This document shows positions 15,362 through 22,652 of a stretch of 47,933 bases of DNA, piece by piece. Location: positions 1 to 47,933 of the forward strand of contig CACWHI010000011.1 of assembly GCA_902760595.1 (NCBI GenBank). Reading direction: 5' to 3'. The translations under genes were made by a program, and so were the position numbers. The notes beneath the pieces were generated by a model, which was not told the origin of the DNA, ran no database searches, and saw only the letters and a list, made by a program, of their open reading frames with translations. Numbering within the stretch: position 1 is the first letter of the stretch; each line of letters opens with the position of its first letter. This DNA is from an uncultured Eubacteriales bacterium (GTDB lineage Bacteria; Bacillota; Clostridia; Christensenellales; Aristaeellaceae).

Positions 15362-15383
15362 CAGCTATGTTCATCTTCCTGAT

Positions 15384-16172
15384 TCACCAGAGCTTACGCG
15401 CCATGATGTATTCCCTGGAGCGCAGCAGCGCGCCGGATTCCTTGACCTCGGCGACGACCGTCGCGCCGAGCTCCCGCGCCATCACCAGATAGCGCGTCAG
15501 GTCCAGCTGGCCGTCGCCAAAGCCGAGGTGGTTCGCCTTCACGTCGCAGTCATGGATATGGAAATGGCAGACGCGCTCCCGGTGCCTGAGGATGAACCGT
15601 TCGTCCCCTCCCCCGGCCCGGTAGCTGTGTCCGATGTCGAAGGTCAGGCCGAAGGCGTCCGATTCGAGCAGAAGCCCGATGGCTTTCTGGTGGAAGGGCT
15701 TGTAGCCCGAGGTGTTTTCAATGCAGAAGACAGTGCCGCTGTCCTTCAGCCGTTCATCGACCAGCCGCCTGAAGGCGCGGACATAGTCCAGATACGTATC
15801 GAGACAATGGTCGTACAGGTAGGTTTTGACACCGTTGATGGTCGAATAGGTGCCGGGCATCAGGTGCATATTGATCCGGGGAAGCCCCAGCGCCAGGGCC
15901 AGGTCTATCGCCCAGCCGATATTCCGGAGGTTCCCTTCCCGCAGCTCCGGCGAAAACTCGAACGGGTTCACCTGGTCGTGCAGGTGGATCGTGAAGCCTA
16001 CGCCGTACTTTTCCATCAGCGCGCGGAGCCTGCCGGCGTCGATCTGCCCAGGCTGGAACCAGGGGAAGGTCATATTCATTTCCACGAAGGCAAAGCCATG
16101 CTCCGCGCAGAACCTGGTCAGTACCTCAGCGTCGGAAAACTCCATCAGGGTCGGGATGCCATATGTCATCAT
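15384..16172 (-). CDS. Sugar phosphate isomerase/epimerase family protein (TIM barrel)
   Basis: A 262-residue protein of the xylose-isomerase-like TIM-barrel family (AP endonuclease 2 fold). Metal-ligand type motifs are HLHDQVNPF, MHLMPGTYS, CIENTSGY, TFDIGHSY and HFHIHDCD, and a final EVKESGA strand. The family includes sugar epimerases, isomerases and inosose dehydratases; the exact reaction is open. GGAAGGTATCTGC precedes the ATG at 16172. It is the last gene of the lacI/ABC operon, 14 bp after the ATPase gene, so it probably acts on the imported substrate. Confidence 0.82.
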   Translation of the reverse strand: MMTYGIPTLMEFSDAEVLTRFCAEHGFAFVEMNMTFPWFQPGQIDAGRLRALMEKYGVGFTIHLHDQVNPFEFSPELREGNLRNIGWAIDLALALGLPRINMHLMPGTYSTINGVKTYLYDHCLDTYLDYVRAFRRLVDERLKDSGTVFCIENTSGYKPFHQKAIGLLLESDAFGLTFDIGHSYRAGGGDERFILRHRERVCHFHIHDCDVKANHLGFGDGQLDLTRYLVMARELGATVVAEVKESGALLRSREYIMARKLW

Positions 16173-16186
16173 GCAGATACCTTCCG

Positions 16187-17299
16187 TTACTGGAACACCA
16201 CGCGCCCGCTGGCAAGACGGCCGCCGGTTTCCTGATCGAAGATCAGGATGCCTGAGCCGGAGATGCCGAAGCGGATCTTCGCGTCCGTCTCGTAGTCGAT
16301 GGCGCCGAAAACGACGGAAGAAAGGATGGTATCCCCTACCTTGATCTTTACCGTCGTTTCCATGCCGGCGGGCAGGGTGGAATAGGCCATGCCCTCCATA
16401 TCACCGTCCTGCGAGATCGGCAGGAATTCCGGACGGATGCCCAGCGACACCTTGTCGGACGGCAGCTCGAAGTCCTCGTTGGCCTGGAAGGCGGCCCTCC
16501 TGCCGAGGAATTCGATCTCCGCCGTGCGCGGCCCGGTCTTGACGGCCCTGGCATCCACGATATTCATGGACGGGTTGCCCACAAAATCCGCCACGAACAG
16601 GTTCGCCGGGCGGTTGTACACCTCCAGCGGCGGCGCGTACTGCTGCAGCACGCCCTCGTTCATCATGCAGATCCTGGAGGAGAGCGTCATGGCCTCCAGC
16701 TGGTCGTGGGTCACGTATACGAAGGTCGAGCCCGTATCCTTGTGCAGGCGCTTGAGCTCGGTGCGCATCTCGCCGCGCAGCTTGGCGTCCAGGTTGGAAA
16801 GCGGCTCGTCCATGAACAGCACGCGGGGCTTGGGCGCGAGGGTCCTCGCGATGGCGACGCGCTGCTGCTGGCCGCCGGACAGCTCCGCCGGGTAACGCTC
16901 CGCGAACTGCTCGATGCGCATGGTCTTGAGCATTTCAGCCACCCGCGCGCTGATATCGGCCTTCTTCCATTTCAGCGTCTCCAGGCCGAAGGCGATATTC
17001 TGTGTCACGGTCATGTGCGGCCACAGCGCGTAGTTCTGGAACAGGAAGCCGACCTCGCGCTTGGCGGGCGGGATATTGATGTTCTTTTCGCTGCTGAACA
17101 TGATCCTGTCGTCAAACCGGATCTCCCCCTTCGTCGGCGTTTCCAGGCCCGCGATCATGCGCAGCGTGGTGGTTTTGCCGCAGCCGGAGGAGCCGAGCAG
17201 CGTCACGAACGCGCCGTCCTCGATCTCCAGGTTCAGGTCGTTAACGCCGATGAATTTGCCCCATTGCTTGGTCACGTTGGTCAGTGTGATTTTCGGCAT
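16187..17299 (-). CDS. ABC transporter ATP-binding protein (FbpC/PotA-type, with TOBE domain)
   Basis: A 370-residue ATPase. The Walker A GSSGCGKT is at ~36-43, the signature LSGGQQQRVAIAR and Walker [17 protein letters not shown] follow, and the H-loop is YVTHDQLEAM. Residues ~245-370 form a TOBE-type regulatory domain. GGAGGGAACTGACC precedes the ATG. It starts 2 bp after the stop of the fused permease gene and belongs to the same importer. By homology class it is close to Fe3+, spermidine and sugar-phosphate ATPases; context favours a carbohydrate-related substrate (inference). Confidence 0.92.
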   Translation of the reverse strand: MPKITLTNVTKQWGKFIGVNDLNLEIEDGAFVTLLGSSGCGKTTTLRMIAGLETPTKGEIRFDDRIMFSSEKNINIPPAKREVGFLFQNYALWPHMTVTQNIAFGLETLKWKKADISARVAEMLKTMRIEQFAERYPAELSGGQQQRVAIARTLAPKPRVLFMDEPLSNLDAKLRGEMRTELKRLHKDTGSTFVYVTHDQLEAMTLSSRICMMNEGVLQQYAPPLEVYNRPANLFVADFVGNPSMNIVDARAVKTGPRTAEIEFLGRRAAFQANEDFELPSDKVSLGIRPEFLPISQDGDMEGMAYSTLPAGMETTVKIKVGDTILSSVVFGAIDYETDAKIRFGISGSGILIFDQETGGRLASGRVVFQ

Positions 17300-17301
17300 G
17301 G

Positions 17302-19128
17302 TCAGTTCCCTCCTACGCCCTTGTCAATGGAAGCGCCGGTCAGCTTGTTGATCGTGAAATTGACAAGGAGAACAATGATGACGATGAGCAGGTTGATGCC
17401 GTTGGACATCTGCGACACGGCTTTCTCATCGAAGTACGAAAGCAGCTTTGTGATCAGCATGCCGTCCGTCGTCAGCAGCACGAACAGCGACAGCTCACGC
17501 ATGCAGGAGATGAACGGCAGCAGATAGCCGCTGATGAACGAGGATTTCTGGATCGGGAACAGCACCCGGAGCATCCGCTTGGGCCACGACGCGCCGACGA
17601 TGACCGCCGCTTCCTCGATCTCGCCCGACAGCTGCATCATGGAGTTGGTGCCGCTGCGGGACGCGAAGGGCAGGTACTTGATGGAGCCGACGATCACCAG
17701 CAGCAACAGGGTCCCACGCAGGAAGGTGAGGCGGCTGGATACCGCCAGGAAGATGGCGCCGAAGGCCATGGAGGGCACCAGGTACGGGAAGAAGGCCAGG
17801 CCGGATACCAGGCCGGCCAGCTTGGTGCCGCGCTTTCTGGCCACGGCATAGCCGATCAGGATTCCGCAGGTACCGACGATCAGGGATACGATCAGCGACA
17901 GCTTGATGCTGCCCCACATGGCGGACCAGATCATGCCATTAAACAGGATGCCGTGGCCGGCGTTGACCGCGAATCCGCCGACGTCTTCGCGGCTCAGCCA
18001 GTATTTGAGCGTCAGGGTGGAATAATTGCCCTGCACCTCAACCATGGATTCCAGCGCGAAGGAGATGATCGGGAAAATAGCGATCAGGAAGAGCACGATC
18101 ACCAGAATGATGGCGATCAGCGTATTCGCTCTGCCCAGCTTGATATAGGATACCTGGCCGGACTTGCCGGTCACGGTGGTGAAGGACTTTCTTTTGCCCG
18201 TGAACCATGTGTTGATGCCCAGCAGCATCACGCCGAACAGGATCAGGACGATGGTCATGACATAGGACTGGCCTCTGGTGGCCATCGTGTTATACAGCTG
18301 GGAGAGCTGTGTGGACAGGACAAAGAAGTTGCCCGGCGAACCGACGAAGACCGGCACGGCATAGGACGCCATCGTGCTCGAAAAGACCAGCAGCACGGTG
18401 GAGAACAGGGCCGGCATCACGATCGGGACCGTGATCTTCCGGAGAATGCGGCCCCGGCTCGCCTGCAGGATCGTAGCGGCTTCCTCCAGGTTGGCGTCCA
18501 TGTTCCTGAGCGTGCCGCCGATCAGGATATAGGCAAACGGCGCGTAGTGGATGCCCATGACCAGCGAACAGGGAAAGATGCCATATACGGCCCAGCCCGG
18601 CACACACACGCCCGTCAGGCTTTCAAGCATGCCGACGATGCCGGTGCCGACATGGGAATTGGCGAAAACGTTCTTCCACACGAGGGCCAGCGTCCACGAG
18701 GGCATGATATACGGGAAAATGAATACGGATGAAAAGAACTTTTTGTATCGGATATCTGTGCGCGTGATCAGGAAGGCAAACGTTCCGCCCAGCAGGATCG
18801 CGATCAAAGACGCATAGGCCGACATCCGGAGGCTGTTCCAAAGCGGCCGCCAGAACTTGAATTCATCGGTGAGCAGCATCCGGAAATTCAGCAGCGTCAG
18901 GTCGCCGTCACTCAGCTTCGTATGCATGAGGGTGTTATACCGCATAGCCTCCATCTTTCCGACCGTGAAGGCGGAACGAAAAACCGAGTACAGCGGATAC
19001 ACCGTCAATACAATAAGGAGGATCGCAAAAACGACGATCAGCACGTTGGCCTGCACCGAGAAATAGCTCCTGACGGCGTAGAGCGCGTTGCTGAAGCGGC
19101 TTGGCTTTTTTGCATCGCTCTTATTCAT
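17302..19128 (-). CDS. ABC transporter permease, two fused MetI-type domains (FbpB/AfuB-like)
   Basis: A 608-residue membrane protein with about twelve predicted helices, made of two binding-protein-dependent permease domains in tandem. EAA-loop-like segments appear in each half (NLEEAATILQASRGRILRKITVPIV and EIEEAAVIVGASWPKRMLRVLFP). This fused layout is typical of the Fe3+/AfuB and aminophosphonate-type importers, whereas most sugar importers have two separate permeases. The SD sequence is weak (GATGG). It lies between the binding-protein gene and the ATPase gene. Confidence 0.9.
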   Translation of the reverse strand: MNKSDAKKPSRFSNALYAVRSYFSVQANVLIVVFAILLIVLTVYPLYSVFRSAFTVGKMEAMRYNTLMHTKLSDGDLTLLNFRMLLTDEFKFWRPLWNSLRMSAYASLIAILLGGTFAFLITRTDIRYKKFFSSVFIFPYIMPSWTLALVWKNVFANSHVGTGIVGMLESLTGVCVPGWAVYGIFPCSLVMGIHYAPFAYILIGGTLRNMDANLEEAATILQASRGRILRKITVPIVMPALFSTVLLVFSSTMASYAVPVFVGSPGNFFVLSTQLSQLYNTMATRGQSYVMTIVLILFGVMLLGINTWFTGKRKSFTTVTGKSGQVSYIKLGRANTLIAIILVIVLFLIAIFPIISFALESMVEVQGNYSTLTLKYWLSREDVGGFAVNAGHGILFNGMIWSAMWGSIKLSLIVSLIVGTCGILIGYAVARKRGTKLAGLVSGLAFFPYLVPSMAFGAIFLAVSSRLTFLRGTLLLLVIVGSIKYLPFASRSGTNSMMQLSGEIEEAAVIVGASWPKRMLRVLFPIQKSSFISGYLLPFISCMRELSLFVLLTTDGMLITKLLSYFDEKAVSQMSNGINLLIVIIVLLVNFTINKLTGASIDKGVGGN

Positions 19129-19165
19129 ACGCTTATACCATCATCTTTCGTCAGTCCGAAAGAAA

Positions 19166-19202
19166 CGCGGAGGGAACCGCGCAAGACACGGCTGTCCCTC
19201 CG
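19166..19202 (-). terminator. Attenuating hairpin between binding protein and permease genes
   Basis: GCGGAGGGA (19166-19174) and TCCCTCCGC (19194-19202) form a 9-bp stem, followed on the minus strand by GTTTCTTTC. Hairpins here commonly lower permease expression relative to the binding protein. Confidence 0.65.
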
Positions 19203-19217
19203 CATTTATTTCAAAGT

Positions 19218-20384
19218 TTACTTGCTGGCGCACCACTGGGAAATCAGGTCAGTCGCCTCGAAGTACACATTCTGTACATGCGCCGGATCTTCAAAGACCA
19301 GGCAGTCCTGCCAGAAGCTCAGCGGCTGATCGTTGAATTTCTTGGCGTTCTCGCTGAGCTCAGTCGTGCTGCTGTTGACGGAGTAGGTGCCCATTTCCTT
19401 GCCGAAGATGTTGTAGTAGCCTTCCCCGGAGAGCAGGTAGTTGACATACAGGCACGCGGCATAGGGATACTTGGCGTTGGCGGCGATCTGAGCGTAAATC
19501 GGGTACATCAGGCCAGCAAAGCCCTCGATGCCGTCATTGGCGCAGACGGTCAGGTTGGTCGCGTCCACGGAGCGCAGCTTGGAGAAAACGAACAGGCCCG
19601 CAGAGCCGGGCGCGCCGCCCGCGACGTCGGAGGCGATGGTGCTGTCCTTGGAAACGAAGGTGCAGTTCATCAGGAACTTGTAGATCCACTCATAGGAGAT
19701 GTTCTGGAATTCGCCGGTGCTGACCCAATCCTTGCCGTAGTAGCTCTTGTAGGCCTCCGCCAGCCTGGCCTGCCACTTTTCACTGGTCAGGCTGACGAGG
19801 AAGTTCAGGCTGGACTTTTCAAGCATGGGATTTTTGAACTCAGTTCCCTTGAACTCCGGTTCCGTAAACTGCCATACGTTCTTGAACTTCTTCGCTTCCT
19901 TGTCCCCGCCGTCGTTGTAGATGAACACACGGTTCAGATAGATGGCAACCAGGGGATCCTGGTCGGATTCGAGGATCACGGGCTTATACTCATCGGGCAC
20001 GTAATTCAGAAGCCAGCCGGAGGAAATTGCGAAGTTCGTGAGCATGAAGCAGTCCTGCAGAAGGTAGAGATCGGCGCCGTAAACGTTGTTGCCGACTTCC
20101 TGCTCCAGTCGTTCATAGATCTTGCTGTCGTCCGGATTATCCGTCAGGATGTTGATGCCGGTCTTCGCGGTGAAGGAATCTTCCTTAACGCGGGAAGTGT
20201 TGCTCCAGATCACGAGCTGGTTGTCCCCGATCTCCTCCTTCGCCTTCGCGAGGAGCTCGTCCCAGCTCATCTTCGCCGCTTCGGCAATCGCCTTCTGCAC
20301 ATCCGTTTCCGCCAGCGCGGACACAGGAAGCAGGATGGACATGCACATCACCAGTGCGAGTAGTAACGCTGCTGCCTTTTTCAT
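19218..20384 (-). CDS. Extracellular solute-binding protein of the ABC importer
   Basis: A 388-residue exported protein. MKKAAALLLALVMCMSILL followed by PVSALAE is a signal peptide cut after ALA; there is no proper lipobox. The mature part resembles family-1/AfuA-type binding proteins (QLVIWSNTSRVKEDSFTAKTGI at the first lobe, AACLYVNYLLSGEGYYNIFG near the end). GGAGGAGGAAAAAACC precedes the ATG at 20384, and earlier in-frame starts are rejected. How it is retained at the cell surface without a lipid anchor is unclear. It sits 57 bp after lacI. Confidence 0.88.
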   Translation of the reverse strand: MKKAAALLLALVMCMSILLPVSALAETDVQKAIAEAAKMSWDELLAKAKEEIGDNQLVIWSNTSRVKEDSFTAKTGINILTDNPDDSKIYERLEQEVGNNVYGADLYLLQDCFMLTNFAISSGWLLNYVPDEYKPVILESDQDPLVAIYLNRVFIYNDGGDKEAKKFKNVWQFTEPEFKGTEFKNPMLEKSSLNFLVSLTSEKWQARLAEAYKSYYGKDWVSTGEFQNISYEWIYKFLMNCTFVSKDSTIASDVAGGAPGSAGLFVFSKLRSVDATNLTVCANDGIEGFAGLMYPIYAQIAANAKYPYAACLYVNYLLSGEGYYNIFGKEMGTYSVNSSTTELSENAKKFNDQPLSFWQDCLVFEDPAHVQNVYFEATDLISQWCASK

Positions 20385-20440
20385 GGTTTTTTCCTCCTCC
20401 ATTATCATGGATAGATTGTTGATACAGGGACTCCCCCTGT

Positions 20441-21460
20441 TCAAAACGTTTTTATCGCCGGCGCGCTGCTGGAGCGCACGACCAGCTCCGGCTCGGCCAG
20501 GTAGTGCTCCGGCGGCAGGGAGGGCGTTTCCGCGTGGCGGCGCAGGATATCGATGATCCTTTCCGCCATCGCCATTCGCGGCTGGGATACGGTCGTCAGG
20601 CCGATCATCGGCAGCGCGGACGCGTCGATGCCGTCATAGCCCACCACGGATACCTGCTCCGGTACGCGCTTTCCCGCCTCGCGCAGGGCCTGGATCACGC
20701 CGATGGCGATCATATCCTTGACAGCGAAAACGGCTGTCACGCCGTCCCCCGATTGGAGCAGCCTCATCCCCTGGGCATGGCCGGAGGCCATCAGGCTGCC
20801 GTCGGACTCGTTTCCGACGTAGATCCGCTCCGGCTGGCCGAGCTCGCTCATCACGCGGCGATATACCGCCAGCTTGCCGCTGCGCGAGTTGGAACGCTTG
20901 TGATCGCACACCATGGCGATCCGCTCGTGACCCTGCCCGATCAGGTAGCGCAGGGCCATTTCGGTGCCCTTGTCACTGTCTGAGCAGACATAGTTGAAGG
21001 CCGGGTCCGTGACCTTGCCGCCCAGGAACACCATCGGCGCGCGGTCCCCCACCATCTCCGTGATCACGCTCACATCCTCCGAGGCGGGCGTGATCACGAT
21101 GCCCATGGCCATGGAATCGATCAGGTTCTTCACGCACCACTTTTCGATGGCCGGGTCATGGTTCGTGTCATACAGGATCAGGTTCAGCCCGTATCTGCGG
21201 GCCACCTCGCCCAGCGATTTGAACATCTCGCCGTAGACAGAGGCCACGTCCCGGATGACCACGCCCACGAAGTTGGAGGTCTGCTTCGCCAGGTTGCGCG
21301 CCAGCAGGTTCGGGGTATAGCCGAGCTCCCTGGCTTTGCTGTGTACCAGTTCCTTTGTTTCCGCGCCGATGTCAGGGTAGTCGTTCAGCGCTTTTGATAC
21401 GGCGGAGAGCGAAAGCCCCAGTTCCCTGGCCAGTGTTCTCATGGTAACGGGCTTCCGCAT
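20441..21460 (-). CDS. LacI-family transcriptional regulator
   Basis: A 339-residue repressor. The N-terminal helix-turn-helix is MRTLARELGLSLSAVSKALN, with the hinge helix TPNLLARNLA. The C-terminal part is a periplasmic-binding-fold sensor (VGVVIRDVASVYGEMF, IGVIQALREAGKRVPEQVSVVGYD). The ATG at 21460 follows AGGAG at a 10-nt spacing; a GTG at 21472 would overlap the SD. A LacI-type operator covers its own start region, and a second palindrome lies over its stop codon, ahead of the ABC genes. LacI regulators sense sugars, so the importer downstream is probably for a sugar or sugar derivative. Confidence 0.92.
   Translation of the reverse strand: MRKPVTMRTLARELGLSLSAVSKALNDYPDIGAETKELVHSKARELGYTPNLLARNLAKQTSNFVGVVIRDVASVYGEMFKSLGEVARRYGLNLILYDTNHDPAIEKWCVKNLIDSMAMGIVITPASEDVSVITEMVGDRAPMVFLGGKVTDPAFNYVCSDSDKGTEMALRYLIGQGHERIAMVCDHKRSNSRSGKLAVYRRVMSELGQPERIYVGNESDGSLMASGHAQGMRLLQSGDGVTAVFAVKDMIAIGVIQALREAGKRVPEQVSVVGYDGIDASALPMIGLTTVSQPRMAMAERIIDILRRHAETPSLPPEHYLAEPELVVRSSSAPAIKTF
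20443..20452. promoter_or_regulatory. Possible second LacI operator (AAAACGTTTT)
   Basis: AAAACGTTTT is a perfect 10-bp palindrome with the central CG and A/T flanks typical of LacI/GalR operators. It overlaps the last codons and stop of lacI, upstream of the binding-protein gene. It may be coincidence, since it codes for the lacI end. Confidence 0.4.
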
Positions 21461-21474
21461 GATAACGCACACTC

Positions 21475-21488
21475 CTAAACCGCTTTAG
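21475..21488. promoter_or_regulatory. LacI-type operator at the lacI promoter
   Basis: CTAAACCGCTTTAG is a near-palindrome with central CG, matching the general LacI/GalR operator form. It lies just downstream of the -10 box at 21492, over the transcription start, which suits autorepression. Confidence 0.65.
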
Positions 21489-21491
21489 TGG

Positions 21492-21520
21492 AGTATAACA
21501 CATCTATTTTTTACATGCAA
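21492..21520 (-). promoter_or_regulatory. Promoter of the lacI/ABC operon
   Basis: TTGCAT (21515-21520), 17 bp, TATACT (21492-21497) on the minus strand, with the operator immediately downstream. Confidence 0.7.
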
Positions 21521-21669
21521 TATCCAGCACAAAATTTTTTTCAAAAAATCTGTTCCCGTCTGCTGCCAGCCCGTGCCCTGCCTGCGTACAAATCCATGGA
21601 AACACCAAACGGTGCTTCCCGGGAATAAAAAACAACCGCTGAGCGGAACACTATGAGGAGGAAAACACC

Positions 21670-21921
21670 ATGTCCAATATCGAAGAAATGAAAGCTGTCG
21701 AGCTGAGCACCGAAGAACTGCAGTCCATCAACGGCGGCGCCTACAAGCCCCTGCCCCCTATGGAAGGCTACTACGTCTACCGCATCGTCCGCGGCGACAC
21801 CCTGAACCGCATCGCCCGCGAATTCAACACGACCGTCGCCAAGATCATGGCCGCGAACCCCAAGATCCACAACGCCAGCCGGATCTACGCCGAGGACTAC
21901 ATCTACATCCCGATGAACTGA
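21670..21921 (+). CDS. Small LysM protein with double-glycine leader
   Basis: An 83-residue protein. Residues 1-24 look like a bacteriocin/peptide double-glycine leader: MSNIEEMKAVELSTEELQSI then NGG, with cleavage expected after Gly-Gly. The remainder is a complete LysM domain (YVYRIVRGDTLNRIAREFNTTVAKI...YIYIPMN), which normally binds peptidoglycan or chitin GlcNAc chains. GAGGAGGAAAACACC precedes the ATG. The codons are strongly C-ending, suggesting high expression. Export would require a peptidase-containing ABC transporter, which is not in this window. It is monocistronic with its own terminator. Confidence 0.85.
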   Translation: MSNIEEMKAVELSTEELQSINGGAYKPLPPMEGYYVYRIVRGDTLNRIAREFNTTVAKIMAANPKIHNASRIYAEDYIYIPMN

Positions 21922-21939
21922 ACTCGGGCCTTATGAAAG

Positions 21940-21973
21940 CAGGGCCGTCGCAGAAATGCGGCGGCCCTGTTTC
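21940..21973 (+). terminator. Terminator of the LysM gene
   Basis: CAGGGCCGTCGCA (21940-21952), loop GAAA, TGCGGCGGCCCTG (21957-21969): a 13-bp stem with one T-G pair, then TTTC. Confidence 0.8.
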
Positions 21974-21975
21974 AG

Positions 21976-22075
21976 TGTGGAAAGTGAAGAGTGAAGTGGG
22001 GAGTTGCGGCTCGATCTCTTCGACTACGCCTCAGAGATCGGTTAATTGTTGCGACGCTTCGCGAAAATGGTGTAT
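21976..22075. repeat. Heptad-repeat intergenic element A (one array, related core)
   Basis: A purine-rich array with 7-bp period (GTGGAAA GTGAAGA GTGAAGT) is followed by a core with CGATCTCTTCG, GCCTCAGAGAT and ATTGTTGCG. The same core motifs occur in the opposite orientation in element E (37258-37485). No matching inverted array closes the right end, so this copy looks truncated. Confidence 0.6.
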
Positions 22076-22127
22076 TGCCTGAGTCTTTCCCCCATGAGCA
22101 AAACACTGAGTACATACACATTACAAG

Positions 22128-22298
22128 ACCTGTTATCCACTGGGATAAGCATGCCAGGATGAGCCGGCATGCCAGATCGAGTTTTCGCCAACAGGTTGGG
22201 CAGCCCCAGTGTGCCGTCCCATAGTTGGGACCGGTGATACATTACTTATCCGAAGATCAGTAATCTGTTAGTCTGAACGGGATCATTGATTATCCCGT
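22128..22298. other. Cluster of perfect hairpins, possible structured RNA
   Basis: ACCTGTT (22128-22134) pairs with AACAGGT (22190-22196) and encloses two hairpins: ATCC/GGAT (22135-22146) and GCATGCC/GGCATGC (22149-22172). It is followed by GTCCCA-TAGT-TGGGAC (22216-22231) and ACGGGAT/ATCCCGT (22277-22298). The dense stems and lack of an ORF suggest a structured RNA or DNA element. No promoter was identified, and strand is undetermined. Confidence 0.4.
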
Positions 22299-22316
22299 GG
22301 GTACTTCTATTCGTAT

Positions 22317-22541
22317 TTATTTCGTATCATGTGACACTTTTTTAGGTTTTCTGCCAATAAAATAATCTGCTGTCACATTATAAAAATCACATAGCTTTAT
22401 CAAATCCTCGATCTTTAATTCTGCTTTTCCATTTTCTATATGACTATATCCCTGCTGCGACTTATTCAGTAGTTTTCCAACATCTTCCTGAGAGAGATCA
22501 TTATCTTCCCGCAGTGCCCTCATTATTTGCCTATAATCCAC
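22317..22541 (-). CDS. XRE-family (Cro/CI-type) helix-turn-helix regulator
   Basis: A 74-residue protein that is mostly one HTH domain: DYRQIMRALREDNDLSQEDVGKLLNKSQQGYSHIENGKAEL, ending YFIGRKPKK. The start is taken as GTG at 22541 because GAGG lies 8 nt upstream and relatives usually begin M-D-Y; an ATG at 22547 is only 2 nt from the SD. It is divergent from a zinc-ribbon membrane protein gene, with two identical-arm operators between. The AT-rich composition differs from the neighbouring genes and suggests acquisition. Confidence 0.82.
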   Translation of the reverse strand: MDYRQIMRALREDNDLSQEDVGKLLNKSQQGYSHIENGKAELKIEDLIKLCDFYNVTADYFIGRKPKKVSHDTK

Positions 22542-22570
22542 TTGCATCACCTCAAGTGGCATGCTACAAC

Positions 22571-22610
22571 ACTCAATATTTGAGTATTGACTTTTACTCA
22601 AAGATTGAGT
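22571..22610. promoter_or_regulatory. Two operators (ACTCAA-N3-TTGAGT) in a divergent promoter region
   Basis: ACTCAATATTTGAGT (22571-22585) and ACTCAAAGATTGAGT (22596-22610) share the same 6-bp arms and are 25 bp apart centre to centre. The second lies exactly between the -35 and -10 of the rightward promoter; the first covers the -10 of the leftward one. They are probably binding sites of the XRE protein. Confidence 0.75.
22573..22601 (-). promoter_or_regulatory. Leftward promoter of the XRE gene
   Basis: TTGAGT (22596-22601), 17 bp, TATTGA (22573-22578) on the minus strand. The predicted start near 22566 leaves a short leader to the GTG. Both boxes lie inside the operators. Confidence 0.5.
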
Positions 22611-22615
22611 ATTAT
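22587..22615 (+). promoter_or_regulatory. Rightward promoter of the zinc-ribbon protein gene
   Basis: TTGACT (22587-22592), 17 bp, TATTAT (22610-22615). Operator 2 fills the spacer, so binding there should repress it. Confidence 0.75.
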
Positions 22616-22652
22616 TCTTATTGAGAACATATTATATGAGGGGGTCCTGAAC

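Larger units (their letters stand above)
21922..22316. other. Intergenic region: terminator, heptad repeat and hairpin cluster
   Basis: No gene is supported. It starts with the terminator of the LysM gene, then a period-7 purine array (21976-22005) and a core related to that of the element at 37258-37485. After that comes a cluster of perfect hairpins (22128-22298). Composition becomes AT-richer towards the XRE gene. Confidence 0.6.

Noticed and set aside
12919-15492. 857-codon plus-strand open frame opposite GH94
   Set aside because: Antisense shadow of the GH94 gene, without RBS or recognisable domain.
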